Positions 53,529-62,981 of a stretch of DNA of 64,000 nt are shown one piece after another. The notes beneath the pieces are model-generated. The model did no database searches and was not told the DNA's origin. It worked only from the letters and a program-made list of their open reading frames with translations. The position numbers were made by a program, and so were the translations under genes. The stretch is from Labilithrix luteola (GTDB lineage: Bacteria; Myxococcota_A; Polyangia; Polyangiales; Polyangiaceae). Positions within the stretch are counted from its first letter, which is position 1; each line of letters begins with the position of its first letter. The DNA is taken from NCBI RefSeq assembly GCF_001263205.1, contig NZ_CP012333.1:9467501-9531500 (forward strand), read 5' to 3'.

Positions 53529-56500
53529 ATGCTTTCACGCTTCCGCCACGTGCTTGGCGCTGTCTCGGTCCTCTTGATCGCCTCGTGCAGCGGCGGAGGC
53601 TGCTCGTCGGGCTGCAGCAGCTGCGGCGGGAGCACGCCCCTGCCCGGCGGCTTTCCGAAGGACAAGGCGATCACGAACGCCGCCTCGGTCCGCCTCTCGC
53701 GCCCCGGCCTCGACTTCATCGAGCAGAATCTCGGAGGCGTCGCGGCGTCTCTGGTGAATGGCGGCGGCGGAACGTTCTCGGTCGACATCCCGAACATTGA
53801 TCCGCCGAAGACGTCGATCGGTCTCGGCACTTCGATCGATCCGAACATCTGCCCGGACGGGCCGAAGCCGACCGCTACGCCTCCGCAGTGCCACGCCGAG
53901 GTCGGCCTCGCCAACGCGACGTTCAAGATCGACGCGGTGAAGCCGAACACGGTCTCGGTCCATGCGGTCGTGCCGCTGAAGGTCGACGACACCCCCGTCG
54001 TTGCCACCGTAGAACCCCCCGTGGGCAGTTTCGATATCACGCTGCACATCGGCTACGGCGACGGCGATTGCGTCGACGGAGCTCCGCAGGTCAAGCCGCA
54101 CGCGCTGCCTCTCGCGATCACCTTGCCGCTCATCGCCGAGACGAGCTCACCGCGCGACGGCTACACGAAGGTCGACGTCGACAACGCTGTCATCAATCTC
54201 GACGGCCTCACCTCGGACGACGTGAAGGTCTGCGCGAAGTGCAGCTTCGCCACGAGCGTGTGCGACGCCGTCCTGAACTCGAGCTTCGTGAAGGGGCTCA
54301 TCGTCGATCCGCTGAAGAACAGCCTCGAAGGTCAGGTGCGCTCGCTCCTCTCCGAGCAGCTCTGCACCGCGCCGAACCCCACGCTCAACCCGCCCTGCCC
54401 GAGCAAGACGGCGCCCGACAGCACGGGCAAGAAGTGCGTGTTCGACGACGACAAGACCAAGTGCGTCGCAACGCTGCTCGGCACAGACGCTCACGTGGAC
54501 CTCGGTGGCCTCCTTGCCAGCTTCTCGCCCGGCACCGCCGGAGGTCTGGACTTCGGGCTCGCGGCCGCCGGTGACATGCAGCCCCTGCCGGGACTCGGCG
54601 CGGACGGCACGGGCCACACGAAGAACGGCATCACGCTCGGCATGATTGGCGGTGTGCTCCCGCAGCCGCCGTCGAAGTGTGTGCCCCAGGCGAACGTCAC
54701 CGTTCCCACGAACATTCCGATCCCCGACGAGCTCGCGCCGACGCAGGCCGATCCGGCGGACGCGTCGCACCTGGGGATCGCGCTCGCGGGCCGCTTCCTC
54801 GATTACTCGCTCACGAGTGTCTACAACAGCGGCCTCCTTTGCCTCGGCGTGTCGACCGAACAAGTCGACATGCTCAAGGCCGGGCTCCTCAGCATCATCA
54901 TCCCCTCGATCAAGAACCTGACGTTCGAACGCGGTGATGCGGCTGCGGCGATCGCCACGCGCCCGCAGGCGCCTCCGTCGCTCAAGCTCGGTGCAGGAAC
55001 ACAGGCCGACCCGCTCCTTACGGTGTCGCTCCCGAAGTTCGCCGTCGACTTCTACATCTGGCACCTCGATCGCTTCGTCCGAGCCTTCACCTTCCAGGCC
55101 GACCTCACCGTGCCGGTGAACCTCGAGACCGCGAAAGATCCGGTCAAGAACCCGAACGGCGGGCTCGTTCCGACCATCGGTGACATCGGCGTGGCGAACG
55201 GCGCGGTCACGAACAACGACCTGCTCCTCGACGACCCCAAGCTCGTCGCCAGCGCCCTCTCGGGTCTCCTCGGCGGCCTCGGCAAGCAGCTCGTCGGCGG
55301 CGGCATCTCGCCGATCGACCTCTCGAGTGCGCTCTCGTCGTTCGGCCTCGGGCTCCAGATCGACGGCATCAAGAAGCTCACGAAGGGCAACGACGACTTC
55401 CTCGGTCTCTTCGCCAAACTCTCGAAGACCGCGGGCACGGCGACGGTCGAAGCCGACACGTTCGCTCGCCTCGTTTCGAAGACGGTCCACCCCGAGAGCA
55501 TGCAGCTCACCACCTACTCGCGCGATGCTCTGCCCGAGCTCGTCGTCGAAGCGAGCTCGCCGCTCGAGAACGATGGCACGCACGCGGTCGAGTACTCGTG
55601 GGCGATCGACCGCGGAACGCGTTCGCCGTGGTCGCGCGACAAGCACATCGTCATCAAGGACGACCAGCTCTTCTTGCAGGGCAAACACGTGCTGAAGGTC
55701 TCGGCGCGCGTCGCCGACGAGCCGCTCACCGAAGACGCGACGCCTGCCGAGATCCCCTTCGTGATCGACGCGCTCGCTCCGTTCGTCGCGATCGAGAAGG
55801 TCGATCGTTCGGCGAAGATCGACGCCTGGGACCTCGTCAGCGAGGTGGGGTCTCTCGTGGGCCGGTACCGCCTCGACGGGCAGCCCTTTGGAGAATTCCG
55901 GCCGATCGCGGAGATGGCGCAGATCGACGTCGGTGGTGCGGCCGAGATCGACGTCGAGGTGAAGGACGAGGAAGGCAACGTCCGCTCCGTCAAGCAGGCG
56001 CTCGTCCGAGGGCGCGGCGACAGCTCGCTCGGATCGGCCTCGAGCTGCGGTTGCTCCACGCCAGGCCGCACCTCGACCGACGGCAACACGCTCGCCCTCG
56101 CGCTCGGCATCGGCGGCCTGGCGCTCGTTGGCCTCCGCCGCTGGTCACGCCGCTCGCAACGCGCGAGCGACGCGGTGCGCACGTTCGGTGCTTCCTCGCG
56201 CACCGCAGCCCTCGCGCTCGGCACGGTTGGCGTCGTAGCCGCCACGAGCCAGGGGTGCTCCTGCGGTAGCGAAGAAAAGAGCGCCACGGGCTGCGGAGCC
56301 GACTGCAACCAAGCATGCCTCGATGGCTTCTCGCAGGGCATGCCCGGCGCGTACACGTCGGTCGCAAAGGCCGCCGACGGATCCATCTGGGTCGCCGGCT
56401 ACAACGATGCGCTCCTCGATCAGGGAGACAGCGAGCTGTGGGGCGACCTCGTCGTCGGCAAGTTCGACGCAGGCAAACAGCGCGTCGAGTGGCTCACGGT

Positions 56501-57716
56501 CGACGGATTGCCGAAGCGCACCGAAGGCTGTCCCGATCGCTCCCCTGCTTCGTGGCGACGCGGAGAATCGGACTCGGGCGACGACGTCGGGCTCTGGACC
56601 AGCATCCAGACGACCGGCGATGGCCACCCGATGGTGAGCTACTACGACGCCACCAACCATCGCTTGAAGTTCGCCACCGAAGACGCGAACGGTTGGAAGG
56701 CCTCGGTCCTCAAAGAAGTGAACGCCGGCGACGTCGGCCGCTACTCCAAGATGATCCTGGTCGACGGCAAGCCGGTCATCGCCTTCCTCCAGATCGAGCA
56801 AGGGACCGCCGGGCACACGCGCTCGAAGGTCGTGCTCGCAACGGCGAAGTCGGGCAACCCGAAGGAAGCTTCGGACTTCACCTTCACCGACGTCGCCGTC
56901 GAAGAAGAGAACCCGTGCCTCGGCAGCGTCGGCTGCGCTGGAAGCCAGGTGTGCATCAAGAGCACCGGCCTCTGCTCGGACAAGGTCTCGGGTTGCACGC
57001 CGGAGAAATGCGCGAGCGGCAAAGAGTGCGTCACCGTCGACGGCAAGGCGTCGTGCGAAGCCGTTCAGGGGACGATCGAGACCTACCCGAACGTCTTCGG
57101 TGGCTACATCTCGATCGCCAAGGGCCCGAGCGGGCTCGGCATCACCACCTATGATCGTGCGCACGGCAACCTCGTCGCCCTCGTCCAGAAAGGCAGCGCC
57201 TGGGATCGGGTCATCGTCGACGGCGAGACGGGAAGCCGGGCCGACAAGACGGCGATCGACACGGGTGACGTGGGGATCGCCTCGTCGCTCGCGATCGACT
57301 CCGCTGGAACGTGGCACATCAGCTACGTCAGCGGCCTCGACGAGAGCGTCCGCTACGTGACGCTCACCGACAGCAAGCCCAACCGTCCCGAGATCATCGA
57401 CGACGGAAGCGCGGTCGGCGGCGCGACATTTCCGGACGGCAAGCACGTCGTCGGCGACGATTCGGTCATTCGTGTCGAGGGCGACGTCGTCACGATCTAC
57501 TACCAGGACGCGAGCGTCGGCACGCTCCGCCGGGCCGTGGGCACGCTGAACGGCGCCACGCACAAGTGGGACCTGCGCGCGCTTCCCCAGCCCGACAAGT
57601 TCGCCGGCTTCTTCCCGCAGTTCATCCCCGGCGAGGACAAGGTCGCCAACTTCTGGCGTCAGACCGACCACGTCCAGGGCAGCGTCACGGGCGACGTGAG
57701 CATTCTCGCGCCCTGA
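53529..57716 (+). CDS. Giant exported protein with internal MYXO-CTERM-like anchor
   Basis: The 1395-residue protein begins with a lipoprotein-type signal (MLSRFRHVLGAVSVLLIASC) and a Cys/Gly-rich linker. Residues 40-830 are large, beta-rich and unrecognised. Residues 840-878 have CGC, then a hydrophobic helix (LALALGIGGLALVGL) and RRWSRRSQR, the tripartite MYXO-CTERM pattern that normally ends a chain. Here translation continues into a second hydrophobic stretch and lipobox-like QGCSC (Cys910), then a C-terminal half (920-1395) with repeated short motifs (VAKAADGSIWVAGY, MVSYYDATNHRLKFA, IAKGPSGLGITTYDRAHGN) typical of propellers and a CxxxxCxxxxxC insert. AGGAG 7 nt before ATG 53529 supports the start. 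Confidence 0.85.
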   Translation: MLSRFRHVLGAVSVLLIASCSGGGCSSGCSSCGGSTPLPGGFPKDKAITNAASVRLSRPGLDFIEQNLGGVAASLVNGGGGTFSVDIPNIDPPKTSIGLGTSIDPNICPDGPKPTATPPQCHAEVGLANATFKIDAVKPNTVSVHAVVPLKVDDTPVVATVEPPVGSFDITLHIGYGDGDCVDGAPQVKPHALPLAITLPLIAETSSPRDGYTKVDVDNAVINLDGLTSDDVKVCAKCSFATSVCDAVLNSSFVKGLIVDPLKNSLEGQVRSLLSEQLCTAPNPTLNPPCPSKTAPDSTGKKCVFDDDKTKCVATLLGTDAHVDLGGLLASFSPGTAGGLDFGLAAAGDMQPLPGLGADGTGHTKNGITLGMIGGVLPQPPSKCVPQANVTVPTNIPIPDELAPTQADPADASHLGIALAGRFLDYSLTSVYNSGLLCLGVSTEQVDMLKAGLLSIIIPSIKNLTFERGDAAAAIATRPQAPPSLKLGAGTQADPLLTVSLPKFAVDFYIWHLDRFVRAFTFQADLTVPVNLETAKDPVKNPNGGLVPTIGDIGVANGAVTNNDLLLDDPKLVASALSGLLGGLGKQLVGGGISPIDLSSALSSFGLGLQIDGIKKLTKGNDDFLGLFAKLSKTAGTATVEADTFARLVSKTVHPESMQLTTYSRDALPELVVEASSPLENDGTHAVEYSWAIDRGTRSPWSRDKHIVIKDDQLFLQGKHVLKVSARVADEPLTEDATPAEIPFVIDALAPFVAIEKVDRSAKIDAWDLVSEVGSLVGRYRLDGQPFGEFRPIAEMAQIDVGGAAEIDVEVKDEEGNVRSVKQALVRGRGDSSLGSASSCGCSTPGRTSTDGNTLALALGIGGLALVGLRRWSRRSQRASDAVRTFGASSRTAALALGTVGVVAATSQGCSCGSEEKSATGCGADCNQACLDGFSQGMPGAYTSVAKAADGSIWVAGYNDALLDQGDSELWGDLVVGKFDAGKQRVEWLTVDGLPKRTEGCPDRSPASWRRGESDSGDDVGLWTSIQTTGDGHPMVSYYDATNHRLKFATEDANGWKASVLKEVNAGDVGRYSKMILVDGKPVIAFLQIEQGTAGHTRSKVVLATAKSGNPKEASDFTFTDVAVEEENPCLGSVGCAGSQVCIKSTGLCSDKVSGCTPEKCASGKECVTVDGKASCEAVQGTIETYPNVFGGYISIAKGPSGLGITTYDRAHGNLVALVQKGSAWDRVIVDGETGSRADKTAIDTGDVGIASSLAIDSAGTWHISYVSGLDESVRYVTLTDSKPNRPEIIDDGSAVGGATFPDGKHVVGDDSVIRVEGDVVTIYYQDASVGTLRRAVGTLNGATHKWDLRALPQPDKFAGFFPQFIPGEDKVANFWRQTDHVQGSVTGDVSILAP

Positions 57717-57725
57717 GACGAAACG

Positions 57726-58084
57726 TCAGCCGCGGCGCCGAACGTCGTCGATCACACGTCGTTCGAGCGCCCGGAGCTCGGGATCGTCACCCACGATCGC
57801 GTCGTACTCCGAGAGCTTGACGCCCATCCGACCGGCTGCGAGTTCGAGCGCACGAAGCACGCCCTCGGGGTCGTTCCCGACGGATTGTGCGAGCGCATGA
57901 ACTCCTCCGCTTTGCGCAGGATGGCGATGGCCTTGGCGCGATTCGCCACGAACGTCCTCTGCGCCTCGGAGGGATTCGGGTCGATCAGTTCGGAGCCGAG
58001 CGGCCGAGTCGGATCCTCGAACGAGCGGCCCGGCGGGCGATCATCCTGGAGCGGGACATTTCCGGACGGACTGGGGTGCCTCAT
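57726..58084 (-). pseudogene. Small hypothetical protein, frameshifted
   Basis: A perfect AAGGAGG lies 7 nt before ATG 58084. The 5' part reads MRHPSPSGNVPLQDDRPPGR, then DPNPSEAQRTFVANRAKAIAILR and KAEEFM. The same frame then turns implausible. One base less in the sequence explains it: another frame reads ALAQSVGNDPEGVLRALELA, then GRMGVKLSEYDAIVGDDPEL and RALERRV, and stops at 57726. The shift lies near 57893-57902. The whole product would be about 118 residues, soluble, with a helical C-terminus, and unknown in function. Confidence 0.6.
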
Positions 58085-58197
58085 ACGACGTCCTCCTTGC
58101 CGGCGTGAACGGCACTGAACGTCAGCAAACGTCAGCAAGGAACGCGCCGCTTCGGCACGTGTTCATCGTGAGCTCGCGCCCTTCGCGGGCAAGGTGC

Positions 58198-58440
58198 TCA
58201 GGCAGCGACGTCAGCGATGGGGCGCATGGCGGGGCCGCTCGAACGCTCGCGCTCGGCGTTGACGACCTCGAGGAGCTCGGCCTTGCTCACGCACCCCAGT
58301 TCGAGGAGCGCGCGCATGTAGCCGTCCACGTAGCCGTGCGCGCGAGCGAGCTTGCCGTATGCCTCGCCCGACGCCTTCGCCGCGAAGACGTCCGCGAGCA
58401 TCGTCCGGAGCTCGGTCAAAACCTCCGACTTCGATTTCAT
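58198..58440 (-). CDS. Small helical protein (80 residues)
   Basis: A GAGGAGG element lies 7-8 nt before the ATG. The product MKSKSEVLTELRTMLADVFA, then AKASGEAYGKLARAHGYVDGYM and RALLELGCVSKAELLEVVN, is helical with no known domain and looks like a small conserved cytoplasmic protein. It is upstream of the frameshifted gene on the same strand, separated by 113 nt. Confidence 0.75.
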   Translation of the reverse strand: MKSKSEVLTELRTMLADVFAAKASGEAYGKLARAHGYVDGYMRALLELGCVSKAELLEVVNAERERSSGPAMRPIADVAA

Positions 58441-58585
58441 GCGTGGCCTCCTCGGAGCGACACCGATCGCCTCCGGCCATTTCCGCTATCGGATCGGGAG
58501 GATGGTGGCCAAGTTTTCGCGACCCCGAGCACAATGAATAGTGGTCGCCCGCGGGGCGTTCGGCTACACGGTGATTGGCCCCACC

Positions 58586-59860
58586 ATGGCAGAGCCCGAC
58601 ACGGAGGCACTTCCGAAGCGCGCGAGCGTGGCTCAGCGTGCATCCCACGGAACGAGCGTGAACCCAGGCGACCACGCAGACAGTAGCGCCGAGGGCGCAC
58701 GAGGCACCACGCTTGCGGCCTACGAGGCCGTCGCGCGTTCGGCTCGCCTTCCCGACCTCGTCTCCATCACGCAGGCGATCGTGATCGAAGCGGCTGAGAG
58801 CCGCCGTACCGAGTGGAGCTTCACGTCGAAAGTTTCGGCCGCGGCGGAAGAGGTCAACCTTCCGCGCGCCGAGGCGGAGACTCCCTTCGGCAACGCGCTG
58901 AAGGTGCTCGAGTCCGGCCCCGAGGGCGAAGCCGAGCGCGCGCTCGCCTCGGCCCTTTGGGCGCACGCCATCGCCGAGTCACGTCGCGAAGACGAAGATC
59001 GGCTCGCGGCGGACATCCTCTGGCTCTCCACGCACACCGCGTTCGACGCGACTCCCCTTCTCGACCGCGCGCTCGGTGACGACGCTGCGGATCTTTGGGA
59101 GGCCATCGCGCATCGCGTGCGTCGCATCCTCGAAGGAAAGGGCGCAGCGTTGGGTCGCGGAGAGGCGATCGTCGGCTGTGCCGCGCTCGCCGGATCGCAA
59201 ACGAGCGACTCGCGTCGCCTCGTCGGCGAGCTCGCGGGGGTCACGAAGGATCCGGTCGTCCTTCGCATCCTTGCCGCCGGCGAAGCCGCGTCGGGGGTCG
59301 AAGTCCGCCTCGAAGGAGAGGCCACCGCGCCGCCTCGCGGTCCTGTCTCGACCACGATTCTCGCACTCACCGGCATCCTGTTCGTGGTGCATGCCGTGCG
59401 CCTTGTCGCACGCGTCGCGCTGGCGTACCGGCGCCCTTCGGAGCTCGTCCTCTCCCACGATGGCGTGCGCATGAAGACCCGAACGCAGATGCTGGGCCGT
59501 ACGCTCCGCGAGCGCGAGCAGGTGATCGTGCGCTCCGGCCTGGTGCGCGTCGCACGCGAAGTTCGCTATCCCCGCGCCGCGTTCTATGCGGGGCTGCTCG
59601 CGCTCGCCGTGGGCAGCTGGGTGGGCGTCCGCGCGTTGGTCGACGGTGTGCGCGCAGCATCGCCGTCCTTGCTCCTGGCAGGCCTCGTGATCGTGGCGCT
59701 CGGCATCGCGGCGGACTTCGTCCTCGGCAGCCTGGTTCCGGGATCGCGCGGTCGCTGTCGCGTTGCCTTCGTGCCCCGGTCGGGCCCCACGCTCTGCATC
59801 GGCGACGTGGACCTCGCTCGCGCAGACGCCGCCATCAAGAGCACGCTGGAAGCGCGCTGA
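58586..59860 (+). CDS. Hypothetical protein with two C-terminal membrane helices
   Basis: The 424-residue protein has a long soluble, helical N-terminal part (ASALWAHAIAESRREDEDRL, then WEAIAHRVRRILEGKGAALG) and membrane helices near residues 275-292 and 335-385. It ends in a basic cytoplasmic tail. No known family was recognised. It may sense stress or act in the envelope. ATG 58586 was chosen for its context; GTG/ATG alternatives upstream extend it. It converges on the exported protein genes downstream. Confidence 0.7.
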   Translation: MAEPDTEALPKRASVAQRASHGTSVNPGDHADSSAEGARGTTLAAYEAVARSARLPDLVSITQAIVIEAAESRRTEWSFTSKVSAAAEEVNLPRAEAETPFGNALKVLESGPEGEAERALASALWAHAIAESRREDEDRLAADILWLSTHTAFDATPLLDRALGDDAADLWEAIAHRVRRILEGKGAALGRGEAIVGCAALAGSQTSDSRRLVGELAGVTKDPVVLRILAAGEAASGVEVRLEGEATAPPRGPVSTTILALTGILFVVHAVRLVARVALAYRRPSELVLSHDGVRMKTRTQMLGRTLREREQVIVRSGLVRVAREVRYPRAAFYAGLLALAVGSWVGVRALVDGVRAASPSLLLAGLVIVALGIAADFVLGSLVPGSRGRCRVAFVPRSGPTLCIGDVDLARADAAIKSTLEAR

Positions 59861-59873
59861 TCGCGGGGCCGCG

Positions 59874-61568
59874 CTACTTCGCGCGGATCACGCGCTCGCC
59901 AACCACGGCGTCGAGCTTGCCCGCGGTCGCACGCGCTTCGAAGCGCACGGTCCGCGGGTTCGCGTCCGCGCATGCGCGCAAACTCACGGCATTCTGCCCG
60001 TGGGCCCGATCGAGCTCGTCGCCGCTGACGGAATCGTAGAGACGCGCTTCGACGCCGGTACCCTCGCCGGATGTCCCGAGGGCGATGCGAAGACACTGCC
60101 CCGCCGGGACGTTTGCGTTCTGCACGTATTGATGCGTGGCATCGAGTGAAGCGAACTTCACGGAGCCCGCGTTGCCCTCCGGGATGCCGTTCGGCCCAGC
60201 CGAGGCGCGCGCCAGCATGCGGCTCGCGGCGAGCGGATGCGCGGTGAACGCGGGATCTTTCCACATCTCGGGGCGCACGAGCACCGAATACGGGCCCGGC
60301 CGCCCTCGGGTCCCGAGGTCGACGCGGGCCTTGCCCTTGCCGCACGCGAAGAGCGTCGTGCCGTCCGTTCCTTCGTTGCTCGCGAGGAGCGAGCCCGCAT
60401 CGTCCCAAACGGCGGCGTCGACGAGTGCGAGCGGAGCACCCGCGACGACGTCGATGCGCGTGCAGCCGTTGGCCGCGAGGTTCACGTTCGACGTCGAACG
60501 GCGGCCGAGTGCGAGCTGACCGTTCTGCGTCGAGGTCGGGGCGCCGTAGCCCGCCTTGCCGACCTCGCTGTTCCGTGCGGTGCGCGTGGCATCGAGCGGA
60601 AGCGCCGGTGCGAACCAGGCGACGTCGGGCCGGCTCGCCAGATCGCGTGCCGCCTCGGGCTTCGTCTTCGAGAGCACCACGGCCACGAGCCCTCGACCGA
60701 CGTGAGGACGCACCTCGAGCGTGCCGGAGACGGCCATGGGCGAACACACGGTGACCGAGCGCCCGCCGGCGCCGTCTTTTGCGCGACCGATGAGACGGCC
60801 TTCGGCATCCATCACGTCGGCATCGACGATGGCAACGTCTTCGTCGGCCACGAGAAGCGCATCGGTGCAGCCGCCCTCTTCGACCGAGAAGCCGAGGCCG
60901 GAAACCGTGCGCGCATCGACGCCGAGCGCGACGCGACGCAGCTCGTCCCACTTCCCGCCGAGCGCCGCCTGATGCGCGCGAACCTTGTCGTCGAGGCCAG
61001 GCCACGCCTCGGGCGTACGCGGAGCGCCACCGAGCGAGCCGCGCGCTCCCGCCATGCGTCCGATGTCCTGCGCGCGGTCGCGGGGCACGACCTGCGCGGC
61101 GATGACGCAGAGCCCGGCACCACTTGCCGCGTGCGCGGCGACGTAAACGCGATTCGGATGGGGCGGGCAAATGAGCACGGTGGGGCGCGGATCGGGCCCC
61201 TCGTCGACAGCGAGCGGATTGCCCTCGTCGGCGAAAGCCGCGAGGTCGATGTCTTCGAGCGACGCGGATGCGCGGCCGTAGGCGAGCAGGCACGCGTCTT
61301 TCGGAACGTCTACGAACGCACCGAGGCGCTCACCTTCGCTCATCGGCCCCGACGCGACGATCGCGAGCGGGCTGCCACCGAGCTGCGAGACGCGCTGTGG
61401 AAGATCGCCGAGGAGCGGTGTGGCCTGGAGCGAGCCGGGCACGACGCGCGGAGCATTGGGCGGCGCAGGCGCGGCAGCCGGAGGTGGCGACGACGCCCCA
61501 CACCCCGAAACGAGGCCGATTCCGACGAGCGCGTGCAGCAACGCCACGCTCCTGTTGATGCGCATCAT
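59874..61568 (-). CDS. Large lipoprotein with repeated beta-rich units
   Basis: The 564-residue product has a signal with GLVSGC lipobox and Pro/Ala-rich spacer, then a long, beta-rich chain with recurring pairs such as IVDADVMDAEGRLIGRAKDG, LVDAAVWDDAGSLLASNEGT and ARLYDSVSGDELDRAHGQNA, followed each time by a Cys-containing strand (SVTVCSP, TTLFACG, VSLRACAD). This internal repetition suggests three or more related domains, perhaps carbohydrate-binding or surface-exposed. The start overlaps the stop of the preceding gene as ATGA. Confidence 0.8.
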   Translation of the reverse strand: MMRINRSVALLHALVGIGLVSGCGASSPPPAAAPAPPNAPRVVPGSLQATPLLGDLPQRVSQLGGSPLAIVASGPMSEGERLGAFVDVPKDACLLAYGRASASLEDIDLAAFADEGNPLAVDEGPDPRPTVLICPPHPNRVYVAAHAASGAGLCVIAAQVVPRDRAQDIGRMAGARGSLGGAPRTPEAWPGLDDKVRAHQAALGGKWDELRRVALGVDARTVSGLGFSVEEGGCTDALLVADEDVAIVDADVMDAEGRLIGRAKDGAGGRSVTVCSPMAVSGTLEVRPHVGRGLVAVVLSKTKPEAARDLASRPDVAWFAPALPLDATRTARNSEVGKAGYGAPTSTQNGQLALGRRSTSNVNLAANGCTRIDVVAGAPLALVDAAVWDDAGSLLASNEGTDGTTLFACGKGKARVDLGTRGRPGPYSVLVRPEMWKDPAFTAHPLAASRMLARASAGPNGIPEGNAGSVKFASLDATHQYVQNANVPAGQCLRIALGTSGEGTGVEARLYDSVSGDELDRAHGQNAVSLRACADANPRTVRFEARATAGKLDAVVGERVIRAK

Positions 61569-62929
61569 CGCCCGGCCTCCCACACTCCACTCTTCACGCG
61601 ATACACCGCGAGCCCCCAGCCGATTCCCGACGGACGCGCCGTCACCTCGATACGCGCGGTCTCTTTCGGCCCGACGCAGAACGACGTGAGCGCGGTCTCT
61701 TCGGCGGCCCCGCGCTCGTCGGTCGAGTCGTGCGGGCCGACGAGAGCACGAAGCTGCAGCGTTCGAGGATGGCCGTGCGTGGTCGCCACCACGGCGACGT
61801 AGCAGGCTCCGACTTCGACCGGCAACGGCAGCGGCGTCGTGCCCGAGGTTCCTTGCGCGGTGAACACGGGGTCCTCCGAGGGGATCGCGATGTGCCGCGT
61901 GAACATCGCCCGCGCCATCTTCCCGCGCGCGATGGGGCCCCAGAGCGCCGGCAGGCGGTTCGGAAGCGACCAACTCGCGACGGTCGCCGTCACGTCCGAC
62001 TTGGGAACGGCGCCGACGAAGACGACCGTCGCGCGTGTTTGCCGGCCGACGCAGGCTTCGAGGCGTGCGTCAGGGGCTTCGGTTCGGTCGCGCGCGAGAA
62101 GCTTGTCGCCGTCGGCATCGCGAATTTCGGCGTCGACGTCGAGGCGGAAGCGCCGGGCGGGGTTGTCGGTGCGCGGATCCTTCGCGAAGAGCTCGACGCG
62201 ATGACAGCCCGGCGCGAGCGAGACTTCCTCTTCGCCCGAACCGTCGTCGGCTGCATGGAACACCGAGCGCGTCACCGTTCCCGCGCCCTCGCGCTTCGCT
62301 CGGGTCTCGGCCGCCTCGGCGCGCTTTTCGGGCGTTGCAAGCGGCGGCAGGGCGCCGGCCTCGGGGGGCGGCGGAAGCGCCCCGCCCGTTCGCTCGGGGA
62401 TGATCGTCGCGAGAGCCGGCAAATCCGGACGCGACTGCGCGACGACCATCTCGATCGTCCCGCGCCCCGCGTCGCTCGTGATGACGAAATTGCGCACGGG
62501 CTTGCTTCCGTCACATCGAATCAGCTCGAGCACGCCTGCGACGCTCGTCGCTCGGGCCGCGGGCTCGGGCGCGAGCGGATCGCTGCTCGCGTCGGAGAGC
62601 TTTGCTCGGAAGCTGAGCCCCCGCGGCCCAACGAGGGCGACGTGGGTACAGGTTCCTCCGCTTGGGACGGGCGTGCCGTCGGCCCCGAGTGCGGGCGAGA
62701 CGGGGATGACGACGGACTCGTCGTCGAAGACGAAGCGCGGCGGCATCGGCATCACGTTGGCGCCAGCCGCGCGCCATTGCTCGACGACGCGGAGCGCGAC
62801 CTCCCGCGAATCGTTCCGTGCGTCGGCTAGCGCCACCGAAGGAGCACTTCCCACGACGCTGGCGGCAACGCCTAACGCGACGCCGACGAGCGGCGCAAAC
62901 GACCGAGCGGGCCAGGGCACGTTTGTCAC
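61565..62929 (-). CDS. Exported protein, partner of the repeat lipoprotein
   Basis: The 454-residue product has a signal peptide (LVGVALGVAASVVGSAPSVALA) and a beta-rich chain with Cys residues (GGTCTHVALVGPRGLSFR, SLAPGCHRVELFAKDPR, LEACVGRQTRATVVFVG). Segments such as LDVDAEIRDADGDKLLARD resemble repeats in the next gene, so both may have one origin. GTG 62929 is the start. Translation of the two genes is coupled. Their function is unknown. Confidence 0.78.
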   Translation of the reverse strand: MTNVPWPARSFAPLVGVALGVAASVVGSAPSVALADARNDSREVALRVVEQWRAAGANVMPMPPRFVFDDESVVIPVSPALGADGTPVPSGGTCTHVALVGPRGLSFRAKLSDASSDPLAPEPAARATSVAGVLELIRCDGSKPVRNFVITSDAGRGTIEMVVAQSRPDLPALATIIPERTGGALPPPPEAGALPPLATPEKRAEAAETRAKREGAGTVTRSVFHAADDGSGEEEVSLAPGCHRVELFAKDPRTDNPARRFRLDVDAEIRDADGDKLLARDRTEAPDARLEACVGRQTRATVVFVGAVPKSDVTATVASWSLPNRLPALWGPIARGKMARAMFTRHIAIPSEDPVFTAQGTSGTTPLPLPVEVGACYVAVVATTHGHPRTLQLRALVGPHDSTDERGAAEETALTSFCVGPKETARIEVTARPSGIGWGLAVYRVKSGVWEAGR

Positions 62930-62981
62930 CCTAGCACGGCGAACGCGAGCGCCGACTCTCGGCTATCGGGCTACCGAGCGT

